From the NCBI GenBank assembly GCA_028284145.1, contig JANQSH010000179.1, forward strand, positions 1 through 64,000: a stretch of 64,000 bases of DNA. Direction: 5' to 3'. Position 1 is the stretch's first letter; every line of letters begins with the position of its first letter. This document shows positions 8,099-20,191 of the stretch, one piece after another. This stretch comes from Planctomycetaceae bacterium. GTDB lineage: Bacteria > Planctomycetota > Planctomycetia > Planctomycetales > Planctomycetaceae. The notes under the pieces are model-generated. The model was given only the letters and a program-made list of their open reading frames with translations. It did no database searches and was not told the origin of the DNA. The translations under genes were made by a program, and so were the position numbers.

Positions 8099-9691
8099 AT
8101 GGCAAAAAAGCGGGCAACGAAAAAAGCTGCAAAAAACAGAAGCGGCAACGGGGCGACACTCGGATTTGAGCAGACGCTCTGGGCGGCGGCGGATAAACTC
8201 CGCAACAACATGGATGCAGCCGAGTACAAGCATGTCGTACTCGGGCTGATATTCCTCAAATACATTTCCGACGCCTTCACTGAACTCCACGAAAGGTTGC
8301 TGGCAGAAGCCGATCAGGGAGCCGATCCTGAAGACCCGGACGAATACCGGGCCGAAGGCGTATTCTGGGTGCCACCAGAGGCACGCTGGGGCCATCTGCA
8401 GGGTAACGCGAAACAACCCACCATCGGCAAGCTGATCGACGACGCGATGGTCGCCATCGAAAGGGACAACCAGCAACTCAAAGGCGTGCTGCCCAAAGAC
8501 TACGCCCGGCCTGCACTCGACAAACAGCGTCTCGGGGAATTGATCGACCTGATCGGCACCATCGGCCTCGGCGATAAGGAGAACCGCTCCAAAGACATCC
8601 TCGGGCGCGTCTACGAGTATTTCCTCTCCGAGTTCGCCAGTGCGGAAGGCAAAAAGGGTGGCCAGTTCTACACCCCCCGTTGCGTCGTGCAGACGCTCGT
8701 TGAAATGCTGGCCCCTTACAAAGGCCGCGTCTTTGATCCCTGCTGTGGTTCCGGCGGCATGTTCGTGCAGTCCGAAAAGTTCGTCGAATCCCACGGCGGA
8801 CGCATTGGCGATATCTCCATATACGGGCAGGAATCCAACCCCACCACCTGGCGGCTGGCACAAATGAACCTCGCTATTCGCGGCATCGAAGCCCACCTCG
8901 GCTCGCATCATGCCGACAGTTTCCGCAACGATCAGCACAAAGACCTCAAGGCCGATTACGTTCTCGCCAATCCCCCCTTTAACGACAGTGACTGGGGTGG
9001 TGAAGGACTGCAGGAAGACGTTCGCTGGAAGTTCGGCACACCCCCAAAAGGGAACGCCAACTTCGGCTGGGTCCAGCACTTCATCCACCACCTCGCACCG
9101 ACCGGCAGTGCCGGCTTCGTGCTGGCCAACGGCTCGATGAGTTCCAACCAGTCGGGTGAAGGCAATATCCGCAAAGCAATCATCGAGGCAGATTTGGTCG
9201 ATTGCATGGTCGCCTTGCCCGGCCAGCTGTTCTACTCAACACAGATTCCTGTCTGCCTCTGGTTTCTCACACGCAGCAAGAAAAGCAGAGCCTACCGCAA
9301 GCGAACGGGCGAAACCCTTTTCATCGACGCCCGTAAACTTGGCCAATTGATCGATCGAGTACACCGCGAACTCACCGATGAGGAAATCCAGCGGCTGGCC
9401 AATACCTACCATGCCTGGCGCGGCGACAAAGACTGCGACCACACCTACGAAGATATCCCCGGCTTCTGCAAATCGGCCACCACTGCAGACATCGAATCGC
9501 ACGGCTACGTTCTCACACCTGGCCGCTACGTCGGCGCGGAAGAACTCGAAGAAGACGACGAACCGTTCGACGAAAAGATGAAACGGCTCACAGCCACGCT
9601 GCACGACCAGTTCAAAGAATCGGCCAAACTCGAAAAGGCGATCAAGAAGAACCTCAAGGGGCTTGGCTTTCCGGTGGAGGTCGCCAAGTGA
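8099..9691 (+). CDS. hsdM: Type I restriction-modification DNA methyltransferase subunit (M)
   Basis: The 530-aa product is the N6-adenine methyltransferase subunit that, with HsdS, methylates host DNA and is required for cutting by HsdR. An N-terminal helical HsdM_N domain ([20 protein letters not shown]) precedes the methylase. The AdoMet site is [11 protein letters not shown] and the catalytic motif IV is NPPF ([12 protein letters not shown]). The frame stays open to 7967, but the ATG at 8099 gives [13 protein letters not shown], a usual basic start, so I chose it. The stop overlaps the GTG of the next gene (GTGA), indicating a shared operon with coupled translation. Confidence 0.95.
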   Translation: MAKKRATKKAAKNRSGNGATLGFEQTLWAAADKLRNNMDAAEYKHVVLGLIFLKYISDAFTELHERLLAEADQGADPEDPDEYRAEGVFWVPPEARWGHLQGNAKQPTIGKLIDDAMVAIERDNQQLKGVLPKDYARPALDKQRLGELIDLIGTIGLGDKENRSKDILGRVYEYFLSEFASAEGKKGGQFYTPRCVVQTLVEMLAPYKGRVFDPCCGSGGMFVQSEKFVESHGGRIGDISIYGQESNPTTWRLAQMNLAIRGIEAHLGSHHADSFRNDQHKDLKADYVLANPPFNDSDWGGEGLQEDVRWKFGTPPKGNANFGWVQHFIHHLAPTGSAGFVLANGSMSSNQSGEGNIRKAIIEADLVDCMVALPGQLFYSTQIPVCLWFLTRSKKSRAYRKRTGETLFIDARKLGQLIDRVHRELTDEEIQRLANTYHAWRGDKDCDHTYEDIPGFCKSATTADIESHGYVLTPGRYVGAEELEEDDEPFDEKMKRLTATLHDQFKESAKLEKAIKKNLKGLGFPVEVAK

Positions 9692-10740
9692 ACGAGTTGA
9701 CCCCCACACCCTCCGAAGGCGACTTCCTGTTCTACGCCACCGAAGATGGCATCACCCGCGTGCGCCTTTTGGTCGACGGTCAAACCGTCTGGATGCCACA
9801 AAGGCTGATTGCCGAGTTGTTTGACACCTCCGTGCCCAACATCAATCAACATATCCGCAACATCCTGGAAGAAAACGAGTTACAGGAACAGTCAGTTGTT
9901 AAGAATTACTTAACAACTGCCCCGGACGGCAAGGAATACACCACCAAACACTACAACCTCGACATGATTCTTGCCATCGGCTATCGGGTTCGCAGTCCGC
10001 GTGGCACGCAGTTCCGCCGCTGGGCAACGCAGACGCTGCGGGAATATCTGATCAAAGGGTTCGCACTCGATGACGAACGCCTCAAAGCCGCCGAGACCAC
10101 CTTCGGGCAGGATTACTTCGACGAACTGCTCGAACGGATTCGCGATATCCGCGCTTCCGAACGTCGCTTCTATCAGAAGATCACCGACATCTACGCCCTC
10201 AGTGTCGACTACGACCGCGACGCCGACGTCACCCGCGAATTCTTCGCCACCGTCCAGAACAAGCTGGAATGGGCCATCACTGGCATGACCGCTGCTGAGA
10301 TCATCCAATCCCGCGCTGACGCCGACCAGCCGAATATGGGCCTCACCACCTGGAAGAACGCCCCCGACGGCAAGATTCGCAAGACCGATGTGACGGTCGC
10401 CAAGAACTATCTCACACAGGACGAGCTAAGCAGCTTGAATCGCATCGTCACGATGTACCTCGACTATGCCGAGGATCAGGCGAAACGGAAGCAGACGATG
10501 ATGATGGCCCAATGGGTGGGCAAACTCGATGCGTTTCTGGAATTCAACGAGCGGAACGTTCTGCAACACGCCGGCAAAGTGAAGAAGACGGTCGCCGACT
10601 CGCTCGCATTGGATCAGTTCACACAATACAACGCCGAGCAACGCCGGATTGAAGCGACACAGCCGACGAGCGACTTCGACCGGTTTCTTGAGGAGACGAA
10701 AAAGCTCGACCCGCCACCGGAGGGTGATGATGAGGAGTAG
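9688..10740 (+). CDS. RhuM-family protein
   Basis: The protein is 350 aa. Its N-terminus ([40 protein letters not shown]) and [21 protein letters not shown] are typical of the RhuM (virulence-associated) family, often found inserted in type I restriction operons. The N-terminal part is winged-helix-like. The C-terminal region (about 190-330) is helical and resembles the RhuM C-terminal domain. It starts with GTG overlapping the hsdM stop by four bases. The biochemical role is unknown; a regulatory or antitoxin-like role inside restriction islands has been suggested from context only. Confidence 0.85.
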   Translation: MNELTPTPSEGDFLFYATEDGITRVRLLVDGQTVWMPQRLIAELFDTSVPNINQHIRNILEENELQEQSVVKNYLTTAPDGKEYTTKHYNLDMILAIGYRVRSPRGTQFRRWATQTLREYLIKGFALDDERLKAAETTFGQDYFDELLERIRDIRASERRFYQKITDIYALSVDYDRDADVTREFFATVQNKLEWAITGMTAAEIIQSRADADQPNMGLTTWKNAPDGKIRKTDVTVAKNYLTQDELSSLNRIVTMYLDYAEDQAKRKQTMMMAQWVGKLDAFLEFNERNVLQHAGKVKKTVADSLALDQFTQYNAEQRRIEATQPTSDFDRFLEETKKLDPPPEGDDEE

Positions 10741-10836
10741 GATAAAGCCATGATCTGTTAAAAAAGGGATTGGAAATGGCAGGCATTATCACTCAACTAA
10801 TGAAGAATCGCTGCATCAATGAGAGAGGTTTTAGAA

Positions 10837-11061
10837 ATGCCAGAAGTAATCTTTACTCAGGCGAAATGCGATGACTGTCACAAGTCGAACTATTTGATCT
10901 GGGAAACTCCGAAAACTGTACCGCTCACAGAAGTTCCTTATCGCTTCAAGTACGAGTGTATAAAATGTGGGGTTTCGCAAGTTTACAATCGAGTCGGTGA
11001 CACGTTCTCAACCGAACGCGTATCTGGCTACGAGTACGTCACCTGCGAACCATTAGAATAA
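10837..11061 (+). CDS. Small zinc-ribbon protein, 74 aa
   Basis: Two Cys pairs (CDDCHK and CIKCG) about 35 residues apart suggest a zinc ribbon; nothing else is recognisable. The ATG at 10837 has GAGAGG with about 8-nt spacing and was preferred to the in-frame ATG at 10819. It lies between the RhuM-like gene and hsdS in the restriction operon, 15 bases before hsdS. Function unknown. Confidence 0.6.
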   Translation: MPEVIFTQAKCDDCHKSNYLIWETPKTVPLTEVPYRFKYECIKCGVSQVYNRVGDTFSTERVSGYEYVTCEPLE

Positions 11062-11076
11062 AATCGTAAGGCGGTC

Positions 11077-12375
11077 ATGGCGAGTATTAATGAGTGGAAG
11101 ACATTTGCGCTGAATGATGTCTTCGACTACATCTCAGGCTTATCAAAACCACGTTCAGAATTTGGATTTGGACATGGTTTTGTCACTTTCAAGGATGTCT
11201 TGGACAACATATTCGTCCCTAATGAGTTGACCGCGCTTGTCAACTCCACAGAAAAAGAGCGCAGCAGATGTTCTGTCAGGCGAGGGGATGTGTTCCTTAC
11301 CCGAACCAGTGAAACTCAAGAAGATCTCGGTATGAGTTCAGTAGCCCTTAAGGACTACGAAAACGCTACCTTCAATGGGTTTACTAAACGCTTGAGGCCA
11401 AAGCCAAGCATTAACGTCGTCCCAGAGTACGCGGCATATTTTTTTCGTGGTCCGAAATTCCGTCGTGAAATGTCGGCGATGTCATCACTTTCCACGCGAG
11501 CGAGCCTCAACAATGGAATGCTCGATCGACTCACGATCGTTCTACCGCCAGAAAGAATTCAGTCATCAATCGGAAATATCTTAAAGTCACTCGATGACAA
11601 GATCGAACTGAACCGGCGGATGAATGAGACACTCGAAGAGACCGCCCGGGCGATCTTCAAAAGCTGGTTCATCGACTTCGACCCGGTGCGAGCCAAGATG
11701 GACGGACGGCAACCGGAGGGGATGGACGCCGCCACCGCCGCCTTGTTTCCGGATTCGTTCGAGCATGTGGATGGCCAACTCGTGCCGCAGGGGTGGAAGG
11801 TTGGAAAGGTCAAAGACGAATTTACTTTGACAATGGGGCAGTCACCTCCAGGGTCAACATATAACGAACACGCGGAAGGGCTGCCATTCTTTCAGGGACG
11901 ACGTGACTTCGGCTTCCGTTTTCCGACACGTAGAGTCTTTTGCACCGCTCCGACCCGTTTCGCTGAAGCGGGGGACACGCTCATAAGTGTGCGCGCTCCG
12001 GTCGGTGATTTGAATATGGCAACCGAACGCTGCTGTGTTGGACGAGGCGTGGCAGCTATTCGACACAGGACAGCATCTCGATCTTATACTTACTATGCGA
12101 TGCAGAATTTAGGCGAGGACTTTGCCCGATATGAAGCAGAGGGAACAGTCTTTGGTTCCATTAACAAGACCAACTTTCAATCACTTGAGTTGTTAGTTCC
12201 GGGTGATTCATTAGTCGAAGCATTCGAGAACAGGGTTGGTTCGATCGATCAACGCATCGAGAACCTAACGCAAGAATCCAGAAATCTCGCCGCGTTGCGC
12301 GACACGTTGCTCCCGAAGCTGCTGTCGGGCGAACTCCGCGTCCCGGAAGCGGAACAGGAGGTGGATGGTGTCTGA
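11077..12375 (+). CDS. hsdS: Type I restriction-modification specificity subunit (S)
   Basis: The 432-aa protein should read the DNA target of the methylase/nuclease complex. It has two target-recognition domains (about 5-180 and 215-400). Each ends in a conserved helix, PPERIQSSIGNILKSLDDKI and the C-terminal IDQRIENLTQESRNLAALRD. LPKLLSGELRVPEAE is the classic S-subunit terminal motif. The intervening FKSWFIDFDPVRAKMDGRQP block is also typical of the family. The stop lies 11 bases inside the next gene, so expression is coupled. Confidence 0.93.
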   Translation: MASINEWKTFALNDVFDYISGLSKPRSEFGFGHGFVTFKDVLDNIFVPNELTALVNSTEKERSRCSVRRGDVFLTRTSETQEDLGMSSVALKDYENATFNGFTKRLRPKPSINVVPEYAAYFFRGPKFRREMSAMSSLSTRASLNNGMLDRLTIVLPPERIQSSIGNILKSLDDKIELNRRMNETLEETARAIFKSWFIDFDPVRAKMDGRQPEGMDAATAALFPDSFEHVDGQLVPQGWKVGKVKDEFTLTMGQSPPGSTYNEHAEGLPFFQGRRDFGFRFPTRRVFCTAPTRFAEAGDTLISVRAPVGDLNMATERCCVGRGVAAIRHRTASRSYTYYAMQNLGEDFARYEAEGTVFGSINKTNFQSLELLVPGDSLVEAFENRVGSIDQRIENLTQESRNLAALRDTLLPKLLSGELRVPEAEQEVDGV

Positions 12376-14041
12376 CGGTATCCGAGAGAATTCGATTGGA
12401 GATCGCATTCGATTTCTCCGAATCATCAACAGTATTACTCAGCGGCAACTCGCAGAATCGGTTGGAGTTTCGCAGAAGGCGATCGCTAGTTTTGAGAATG
12501 GCCATTCAACGCCGTCTGAAGACACACGTTTCGCGATTCAGGAGTTCTTTGGAGTTCCAGTCAAGTCGCTGAAGTTTTCCCCACGAGCCATGATGGAAAA
12601 ATCCATCGAGGCAATGCGCCGCTCCGTCCAGGAGAAACGCGACGACGGTAAAGTGACGCCTTCCGTCGGAGCCGTAATGATCGCGCCGGGTGGCCTTTTG
12701 GAGACATCCTATCGCGGTGAACTCCGCTTCGGCGACCATGCGGAATTCTCGCTTCTGGAGCGCAAGAAACGGGGGGAGCGACTCGACGGCGCTATTCTAT
12801 TTTCCACTTTGGAACCATGTGCACCTGGTTCCCGCAATCACCCTAAACTTGGTTGTGCAGAACGAATTGTGTTGGCACGCATCAGCGAGGTTTGGGTTGG
12901 AATTGAGGATCCCGATCCGACAGTCGATCGAAAAGGAATCAAGTATCTTGAAGAAAACGGAATCACCGTTCACATGTTCGATCCCGATCTTCAGGATCAG
13001 ATTCGAGAGTTCAACGATCAGTTTCTCAAACAGGCAAGAGAACGCGCCGATGAGGAAGAAGCCAGCAAGGCAGTCACGCTCTCTGCTTTGGAGAACTCCC
13101 ATTTGGAATCTGCGTTCGATGACTTTTCGCAGGAAGCACTCGATACCTATCGCGAACTCGCAGGCATTTCCGAGGCAGTCAGTTCTGAAGGATTTGCTCG
13201 AAGACTGCTTCGGAGTGAACTGCTGAAACGCGAAGATAGTCGCTCCGTTCCAAGTGGATTCGGGCTAATCCTGTTTGGCAAGGAACCCCGAACTGTCTAT
13301 CAACAGGCTGGCCTTCTCGCAACGGTTACCTATCCCAACGGTGAGGACGAAACTCGCACTTTCGATGAGCCACTGGTGTTGATCCCTGGTCTCGTTGAGG
13401 AATGGGTGAAATCTGTGTTACCGATGTCCATTGACCGTAACACGATGGTTCGGGGTGAAAAAGAATCTTTTCCGTTCGAGTTGATCCGCGAAGCCGTGGT
13501 CAATGCCCTGGTTCACCGCGACTATGATATCGAGCAGGCAAAGTGCCAACTGGAGATCACGCCGACGACGGTGACTATTCGCAGCCCGGGCGAGCCTGTC
13601 TCTCCGATTACGCTGGAGCAACTTCAGCAATTCAACGCACCGATGCTGAGTCGTAACCCAAAACTTCACTTGGTGCTTTCTCAAATGAAGATGTCTGAGG
13701 AACGCGGTTTTGGAATGAAGACGTGGAAAACAATACCTGAAAAGTATGGACTTCCACGCCCCATGTATCGATGGGATGATCCTTACCTTGTCTTGACCTT
13801 CTATCGGAGTCCGGAGAGTGCCACGGATTCACTCAGCGAAAATGTGAAAGAACAACTCAGTGATTCAGAGTTGAGGGGTTACCAGTGGCTGACGAAACAG
13901 GACTTGGTAACTCGCAAGCAATATCAGGAAGCGATGGGAATTGGCCCCAGAGCCGGCGGGCTTCAACTCAAGAAATTTATCGAGCTGGGCATTGCCAAGA
14001 AGACTGGGGTAGGAAGGGCTACACGATACAGTGCACAGTAA
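12365..14041 (+). CDS. Three-domain fusion: XRE HTH, RibD-like deaminase, GHKL-type ATPase
   Basis: The protein is 558 aa. Residues 12-68 form an XRE/Cro helix-turn-helix (TQRQLAESVGVSQKAIASFE). Residues 78-206 form a zinc cytidine-deaminase-fold domain closest in pattern to RibD: HAE at 125-127, PC at 151-152, Cys164, and the EDPDPTVDRKGIKYLEENGI motif. After a helical linker, residues 285-480 match the HATPase_c_4 region usually seen C-terminal to Schlafen AlbA_2 domains: IREAVVNALVHRDYD (N-box-like), SPG at 408-410 and RGFGMK near 447-452. The deaminase replaces AlbA_2 in that usual arrangement. The gene overlaps hsdS by 11 bases. It may be a repressor or sensor tied to nucleotide chemistry; substrate and role are inferred only. 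All expected deaminase zinc ligands are present. Confidence 0.8.
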   Translation: MVSDGIRENSIGDRIRFLRIINSITQRQLAESVGVSQKAIASFENGHSTPSEDTRFAIQEFFGVPVKSLKFSPRAMMEKSIEAMRRSVQEKRDDGKVTPSVGAVMIAPGGLLETSYRGELRFGDHAEFSLLERKKRGERLDGAILFSTLEPCAPGSRNHPKLGCAERIVLARISEVWVGIEDPDPTVDRKGIKYLEENGITVHMFDPDLQDQIREFNDQFLKQARERADEEEASKAVTLSALENSHLESAFDDFSQEALDTYRELAGISEAVSSEGFARRLLRSELLKREDSRSVPSGFGLILFGKEPRTVYQQAGLLATVTYPNGEDETRTFDEPLVLIPGLVEEWVKSVLPMSIDRNTMVRGEKESFPFELIREAVVNALVHRDYDIEQAKCQLEITPTTVTIRSPGEPVSPITLEQLQQFNAPMLSRNPKLHLVLSQMKMSEERGFGMKTWKTIPEKYGLPRPMYRWDDPYLVLTFYRSPESATDSLSENVKEQLSDSELRGYQWLTKQDLVTRKQYQEAMGIGPRAGGLQLKKFIELGIAKKTGVGRATRYSAQ

Positions 14042-14056
14042 TAGGCGTTTTCCTTT

Positions 14057-14148
14057 TCGCGCACCGTTTCGCGCAGGAAATGCGCGAAAAACATTTCATT
14101 TTCTTTATTTTAGTGAATCGCGCAGTTTATCGCGCATTTGTTGCGCGA
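14057..14148. promoter_or_regulatory. Two-unit operator array (TCGCGCA half-sites)
   Basis: Each unit has the form TCGCGCA, then 12 bases later TCGCGCA, then a 5-bp spacer and TGCGCGA. Unit 1 has half-sites at 14057, 14069 and 14081 (last base 14087); unit 2 at 14118, 14130 and 14142 (last base 14148). The half-site pairs at 14069-14087 and 14130-14148 are perfect 7-bp inverted repeats with identical spacing, so each unit is a palindrome plus one extra half-site on the same 12-bp grid. The last half-site overlaps the -35 box of the promoter at 14141. This is a repressor-operator layout. The XRE-domain protein encoded immediately upstream is the natural candidate to bind it. Confidence 0.75.
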
Positions 14149-14169
14149 TACCGTAAACCACTATATGAT
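14141..14169 (+). promoter_or_regulatory. Sigma-70-like promoter overlapping the operator
   Basis: TTGCGC (14141-14146) and TATGAT (14164-14169) are separated by 17 bases, close to the housekeeping consensus. Transcription would start near 14176 and cover the 28-codon ORF and the AlbA_2, DUF4268 and hsdR genes, giving hsdR a promoter separate from that of hsdM and hsdS. Confidence 0.6.
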
Positions 14170-14208
14170 ATGAATTTATGCTGCATAATTCGTGCGTTTT
14201 GACGTTCC

Positions 14209-14295
14209 ATGACGACCAGAGTGAATAAAGAAACGGGTGAGGATGAGTCAACGCTCGAACACCGCGTATTGCCTATCATGGAGTACATCAAGTGA
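14209..14295 (+). CDS. Possible 28-aa leader ORF
   Basis: ATG to TGA encodes MTTRVNKETGEDESTLEHRV and then LPIMEYIK. The stop overlaps the GTG start of the AlbA_2 gene (GTGA), the same coupling used between hsdM and the RhuM-like gene. There is no clear ribosome site. It may be a short leader or coupling peptide, or chance. Confidence 0.35.
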   Translation: MTTRVNKETGEDESTLEHRVLPIMEYIK

Positions 14296-15470
14296 TTCAC
14301 CGCAAGATTGACGACATCAACAAGAATGATCTTGATGCTTTGGTGACCGATGGTGTTACGGAAGGGCGGACCATCGAATTCAAGCAGGAACTTCCCGGAA
14401 ACAGCGATGGCGAAAAGAAGGAATTTCTCGCGGATGTTTCCTCGTTCGCGAATGCCGCCGGCGGGGATTTGATTTTCGGAATCGAAGATACCGGTGGAGT
14501 TGCCTCAGCTATTCCTGGTTTGGCCGGCTTCGACAAAGACAAGGAGGTTCTTCGATTGGAACAGAGCATCCTGAATGGCTTAGAGCCGCGCATCCCCGGT
14601 CTGCGATTTCACGCAGTCGAAGGGTTTTCTAACGGGCCAGTCTTGATTCTGCGGATACCCAACAGTTGGGCATCGCCCCACATGGTGACGTTCAAAGGGA
14701 CATCGCGGTTCTACACGCGAAACAATGCTGGCAAGCATCAGATGGATGTCGGCGAAATCCGGGGTGCTTTCACCGCATCGGAGGCATTACCAGAACGAAT
14801 ACGCCGATTTCGCGACGAGCGATTGGGAAAGATTGTCGCTGAGGAAACCCCCGTTCGTCTCTTTGATTGTGCGAAAATCGTGATACACGTTCTGCCGGCC
14901 CAATCATTCACTCAGCCACCGTCGCTCGATATGGCGGACTTACTGAATGACTTCGGCAAACTGCCGATTCTCGGATATGGCGGTGGTGAAAGGCGATTGA
15001 ATCTCGACGGCCTATTGACATTTGCATCATCGACCGATGGCGAGTGTTTCGGTTACTCTCAGCTATTTCGCAATGGAGCGATCGAGACCGTGGATAGCAC
15101 AACACTCCATCCAGAGAGTGACGACGACAAAACGATTGCACCGGTCTACGAGCAGTTCGCCAAAAACTGCGCCAGACAATTTTTGGACTTTCAACGCAAC
15201 TTGGGATTATCGACGCCGGTATTCATCTTCCTCTCGATGATCGGTGTCGCTGGCTTCACCATGTGGGTACGAGGACGTTCGCCGCGATTTGGAAAAGAGT
15301 ACAATAAAATCGACCGAGACATCTTGCTGTTGCCGGATGTAATGGTTGAAGACTTTGAAGCAGAAATGGATCAAGTGCTGCGTCCCACGTTCGATGCTGT
15401 GTGGCAATCATCGGGTTTTCCGCGCAGCCAGAACTACGATGAGGATGGGAATTGGGATCCTCAATTGTAG
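14292..15470 (+). CDS. Schlafen AlbA_2 domain protein
   Basis: The 392-aa protein opens with the AlbA_2 fold. EGRTIEFKQELP, FLADVSSFANAAGGDLIFGI and the GPVLILRIPNSWASPHMV / FYTRNNAGKHQMDVGEIR segments (residues 20-160) are the known pattern of this ATP/nucleic-acid-binding-like domain. The remaining 230 residues are unfamiliar and lack the HATPase domain usually joined to AlbA_2; that domain is instead on the upstream deaminase fusion. GTG at 14292 is the only good start, since an upstream ATG in another frame ends there. It is preceded by the operator/promoter at 14057-14169. AlbA_2 proteins are frequent in restriction and defence islands; the function here is unproven. Confidence 0.8.
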   Translation: MIHRKIDDINKNDLDALVTDGVTEGRTIEFKQELPGNSDGEKKEFLADVSSFANAAGGDLIFGIEDTGGVASAIPGLAGFDKDKEVLRLEQSILNGLEPRIPGLRFHAVEGFSNGPVLILRIPNSWASPHMVTFKGTSRFYTRNNAGKHQMDVGEIRGAFTASEALPERIRRFRDERLGKIVAEETPVRLFDCAKIVIHVLPAQSFTQPPSLDMADLLNDFGKLPILGYGGGERRLNLDGLLTFASSTDGECFGYSQLFRNGAIETVDSTTLHPESDDDKTIAPVYEQFAKNCARQFLDFQRNLGLSTPVFIFLSMIGVAGFTMWVRGRSPRFGKEYNKIDRDILLLPDVMVEDFEAEMDQVLRPTFDAVWQSSGFPRSQNYDEDGNWDPQL

Positions 15471-15681
15471 AAGGCGACGAAGACGCCGATCTTATTTAGG
15501 TTCGCTGAGAACGTTCCCTTAGCTAGCGTAAGCACCGGGACAGCAATCGACACTGCCGGAAATCGAAACGGACGCACCAATTGGAAGGTAGAGTCGACCG
15601 CACAGAAATACGGCGACTGGTTTTGGAGAAGATTGCGGAGTCATCAGACGATACTGAAGCAGAATAGACAAAGATTGAACA

Positions 15682-16620
15682 ATGAAAATGAAACTGAATC
15701 GTCTCCAGAAAGTGGAGTTGCGAGATGTCTGGTCGAACGAGGCCACCGATTTCACGCCTTGGTTAGCGGACAAAGAGAATATCCGCCTGCTGGGTCAAGC
15801 GATTGATTTGGACCTCGTCGTCGAGGGACAGGAAGAGAGTGTTGGCCCATTTCGTGCCGACATTCTCTGCCGTGAATTATCCGACGATAGTATGGTGCTG
15901 ATTGAAAACCAGTTAGAACGTACGGACCACAAGCACCTCGGACAGTTGTTGACTTATGCGGCGGGTTTGGACGCAGTGACCATCGTCTGGGTCGCTCAAC
16001 GATTCGCCGAAGAACATCGCGCAGCGCTTGACTGGCTGAACGAAATGACGAGCGACGATGTGGCGTTGTTCGGCCTGGAGATTGAGTTGTGGAAAATTGG
16101 TGATTCCGATGTCGCGCCAAAATTCAACGTCGTGAGTTCACCCAACGAATGGACTCGCACGCTGAAGACCAAGGACAAGAATTTCAAACATCCGGAGCGG
16201 ATGGAGTATTGGCTGGCCTTTCATGAGTATATTGCGGAACATGCGATGGAACTCAAGCCACGTAAGGCGGACGGCCTGGCAGCGCTGCCTGTTCGGGTGG
16301 GATGGAAAAAAGTCTGGTTCAAAGTGGGAGGATACACTGACCACGACCATGTCTTTACACGACTTATAGGTCACCGGGAATTTGTCGATCAAATTGTTGA
16401 ATCTCTCATGAAAGAGAAAGAGGCCATTGAAGGCGAATATGGCGGCACCGTATTTCGGAAAGGGAAAGTGGGGCGCGATGTGATCCAGGTAAACCGGCCG
16501 GGAGCCATTGCTGAGAAGGACAAGTGGGATGAGGATTTCCGTTGGTACGTTTCGACGATTCGGAAACTGACGAACATACTGGGTGATCGCATTGAGAAGT
16601 TTGTAATGGACGAAGGCTAG
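15682..16620 (+). CDS. DUF4268-family protein, PD-(D/E)XK-like
   Basis: The product is 312 aa. Residues 1-150 carry a nuclease-like pattern: [11 protein letters not shown], then [25 protein letters not shown], with Asp and the E-x-Q motif arranged as in PD-(D/E)XK relatives. The C-terminal half ([24 protein letters not shown]) corresponds to DUF4268. Such proteins often sit in restriction islands. It starts with ATG at 15682 after a 211-bp gap containing no convincing gene and ends 10 bases before hsdR. The catalytic Lys of the classic motif is replaced by Gln (ENQ), a known variant, so activity is uncertain. Confidence 0.75.
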   Translation: MKMKLNRLQKVELRDVWSNEATDFTPWLADKENIRLLGQAIDLDLVVEGQEESVGPFRADILCRELSDDSMVLIENQLERTDHKHLGQLLTYAAGLDAVTIVWVAQRFAEEHRAALDWLNEMTSDDVALFGLEIELWKIGDSDVAPKFNVVSSPNEWTRTLKTKDKNFKHPERMEYWLAFHEYIAEHAMELKPRKADGLAALPVRVGWKKVWFKVGGYTDHDHVFTRLIGHREFVDQIVESLMKEKEAIEGEYGGTVFRKGKVGRDVIQVNRPGAIAEKDKWDEDFRWYVSTIRKLTNILGDRIEKFVMDEG

Positions 16621-16630
16621 AGGCGAGATT

Positions 16631-19705
<3,075 letters not shown>

Positions 19706-19737
19706 AGTATGCCCGCTGATCTCTAATGTTCGCAGCA

Positions 19738-19935
19738 TTACTTCGCATTGGAGGCAGCATCGACAATCGCCCTGATCTCGGCTTTCTCCGCGTCTGTTAG
19801 TTCGGGCCAGATGGCAACCAGACGGAGCAAATCGGCATCAAGTGCGCCGGATATTGCGCCGCCTGAATCGGAAAGTGCGGTTTCTCCCGGAGCTTTTGGG
19901 AGTGTTTCGAGTCCCTCTGGCCCTACTTTTGTCAA
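19738..19935 (-). CDS. Integrase tail exon-like frame across attR
   Basis: The frame reads MTK VGPEGLE, then 55 residues including DLLRLVAIWPELTDAEKAEI. VGPEGLE is encoded by the attR core in the same phase as in the integrase at attL. The LLRLV..WPEL segment resembles the C-terminal tails carried by many planctomycete integrase genes. In the integrated state it has no integrase in front of it (only a TTG at 19935). After excision it would be fused in frame to the integrase. It is unlikely to be a separate gene. Confidence 0.7.
   Translation of the reverse strand: MTKVGPEGLETLPKAPGETALSDSGGAISGALDADLLRLVAIWPELTDAEKAEIRAIVDAASNAK
19906..19927 (+). other. attR core
   Basis: This is an exact 22-bp copy of 137-158. 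The bases before it (GGGAGTG) cannot complete the T-stem seen at attL, so this is the element-borne copy. Rejoining would restore flanks 1-136 and 19928 onward. Confidence 0.8.
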
Positions 19936-20191
19936 CCGGAGTTCAATTACGCCTTGTTCCGTCTGGTGTACATCATCAGCCTGAGTATCTGCCCGTTCCG
20001 CCCGATTTCTTTGACGAAAATACGATTTCCCGGTTAGAATCGACCCATTGAAATCGTCCTAAGTCGATGACCCACCCCAACCTCGTCTTCCGGTTTCCCA
20101 AACGGCCAGATTGACGTTCTCGCCAGATTTGGTCATTTATTCGGTGCCACATTGTGTCATCGCCCGGAAGCACACACAGGACTTGCGCACA

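Noticed and set aside
15471-15681. Small gene between the AlbA_2 and DUF4268 genes
   Set aside because: An open frame of about 45 codons has a plausible-looking end but no start codon with a ribosome site and an in-frame stop close upstream.
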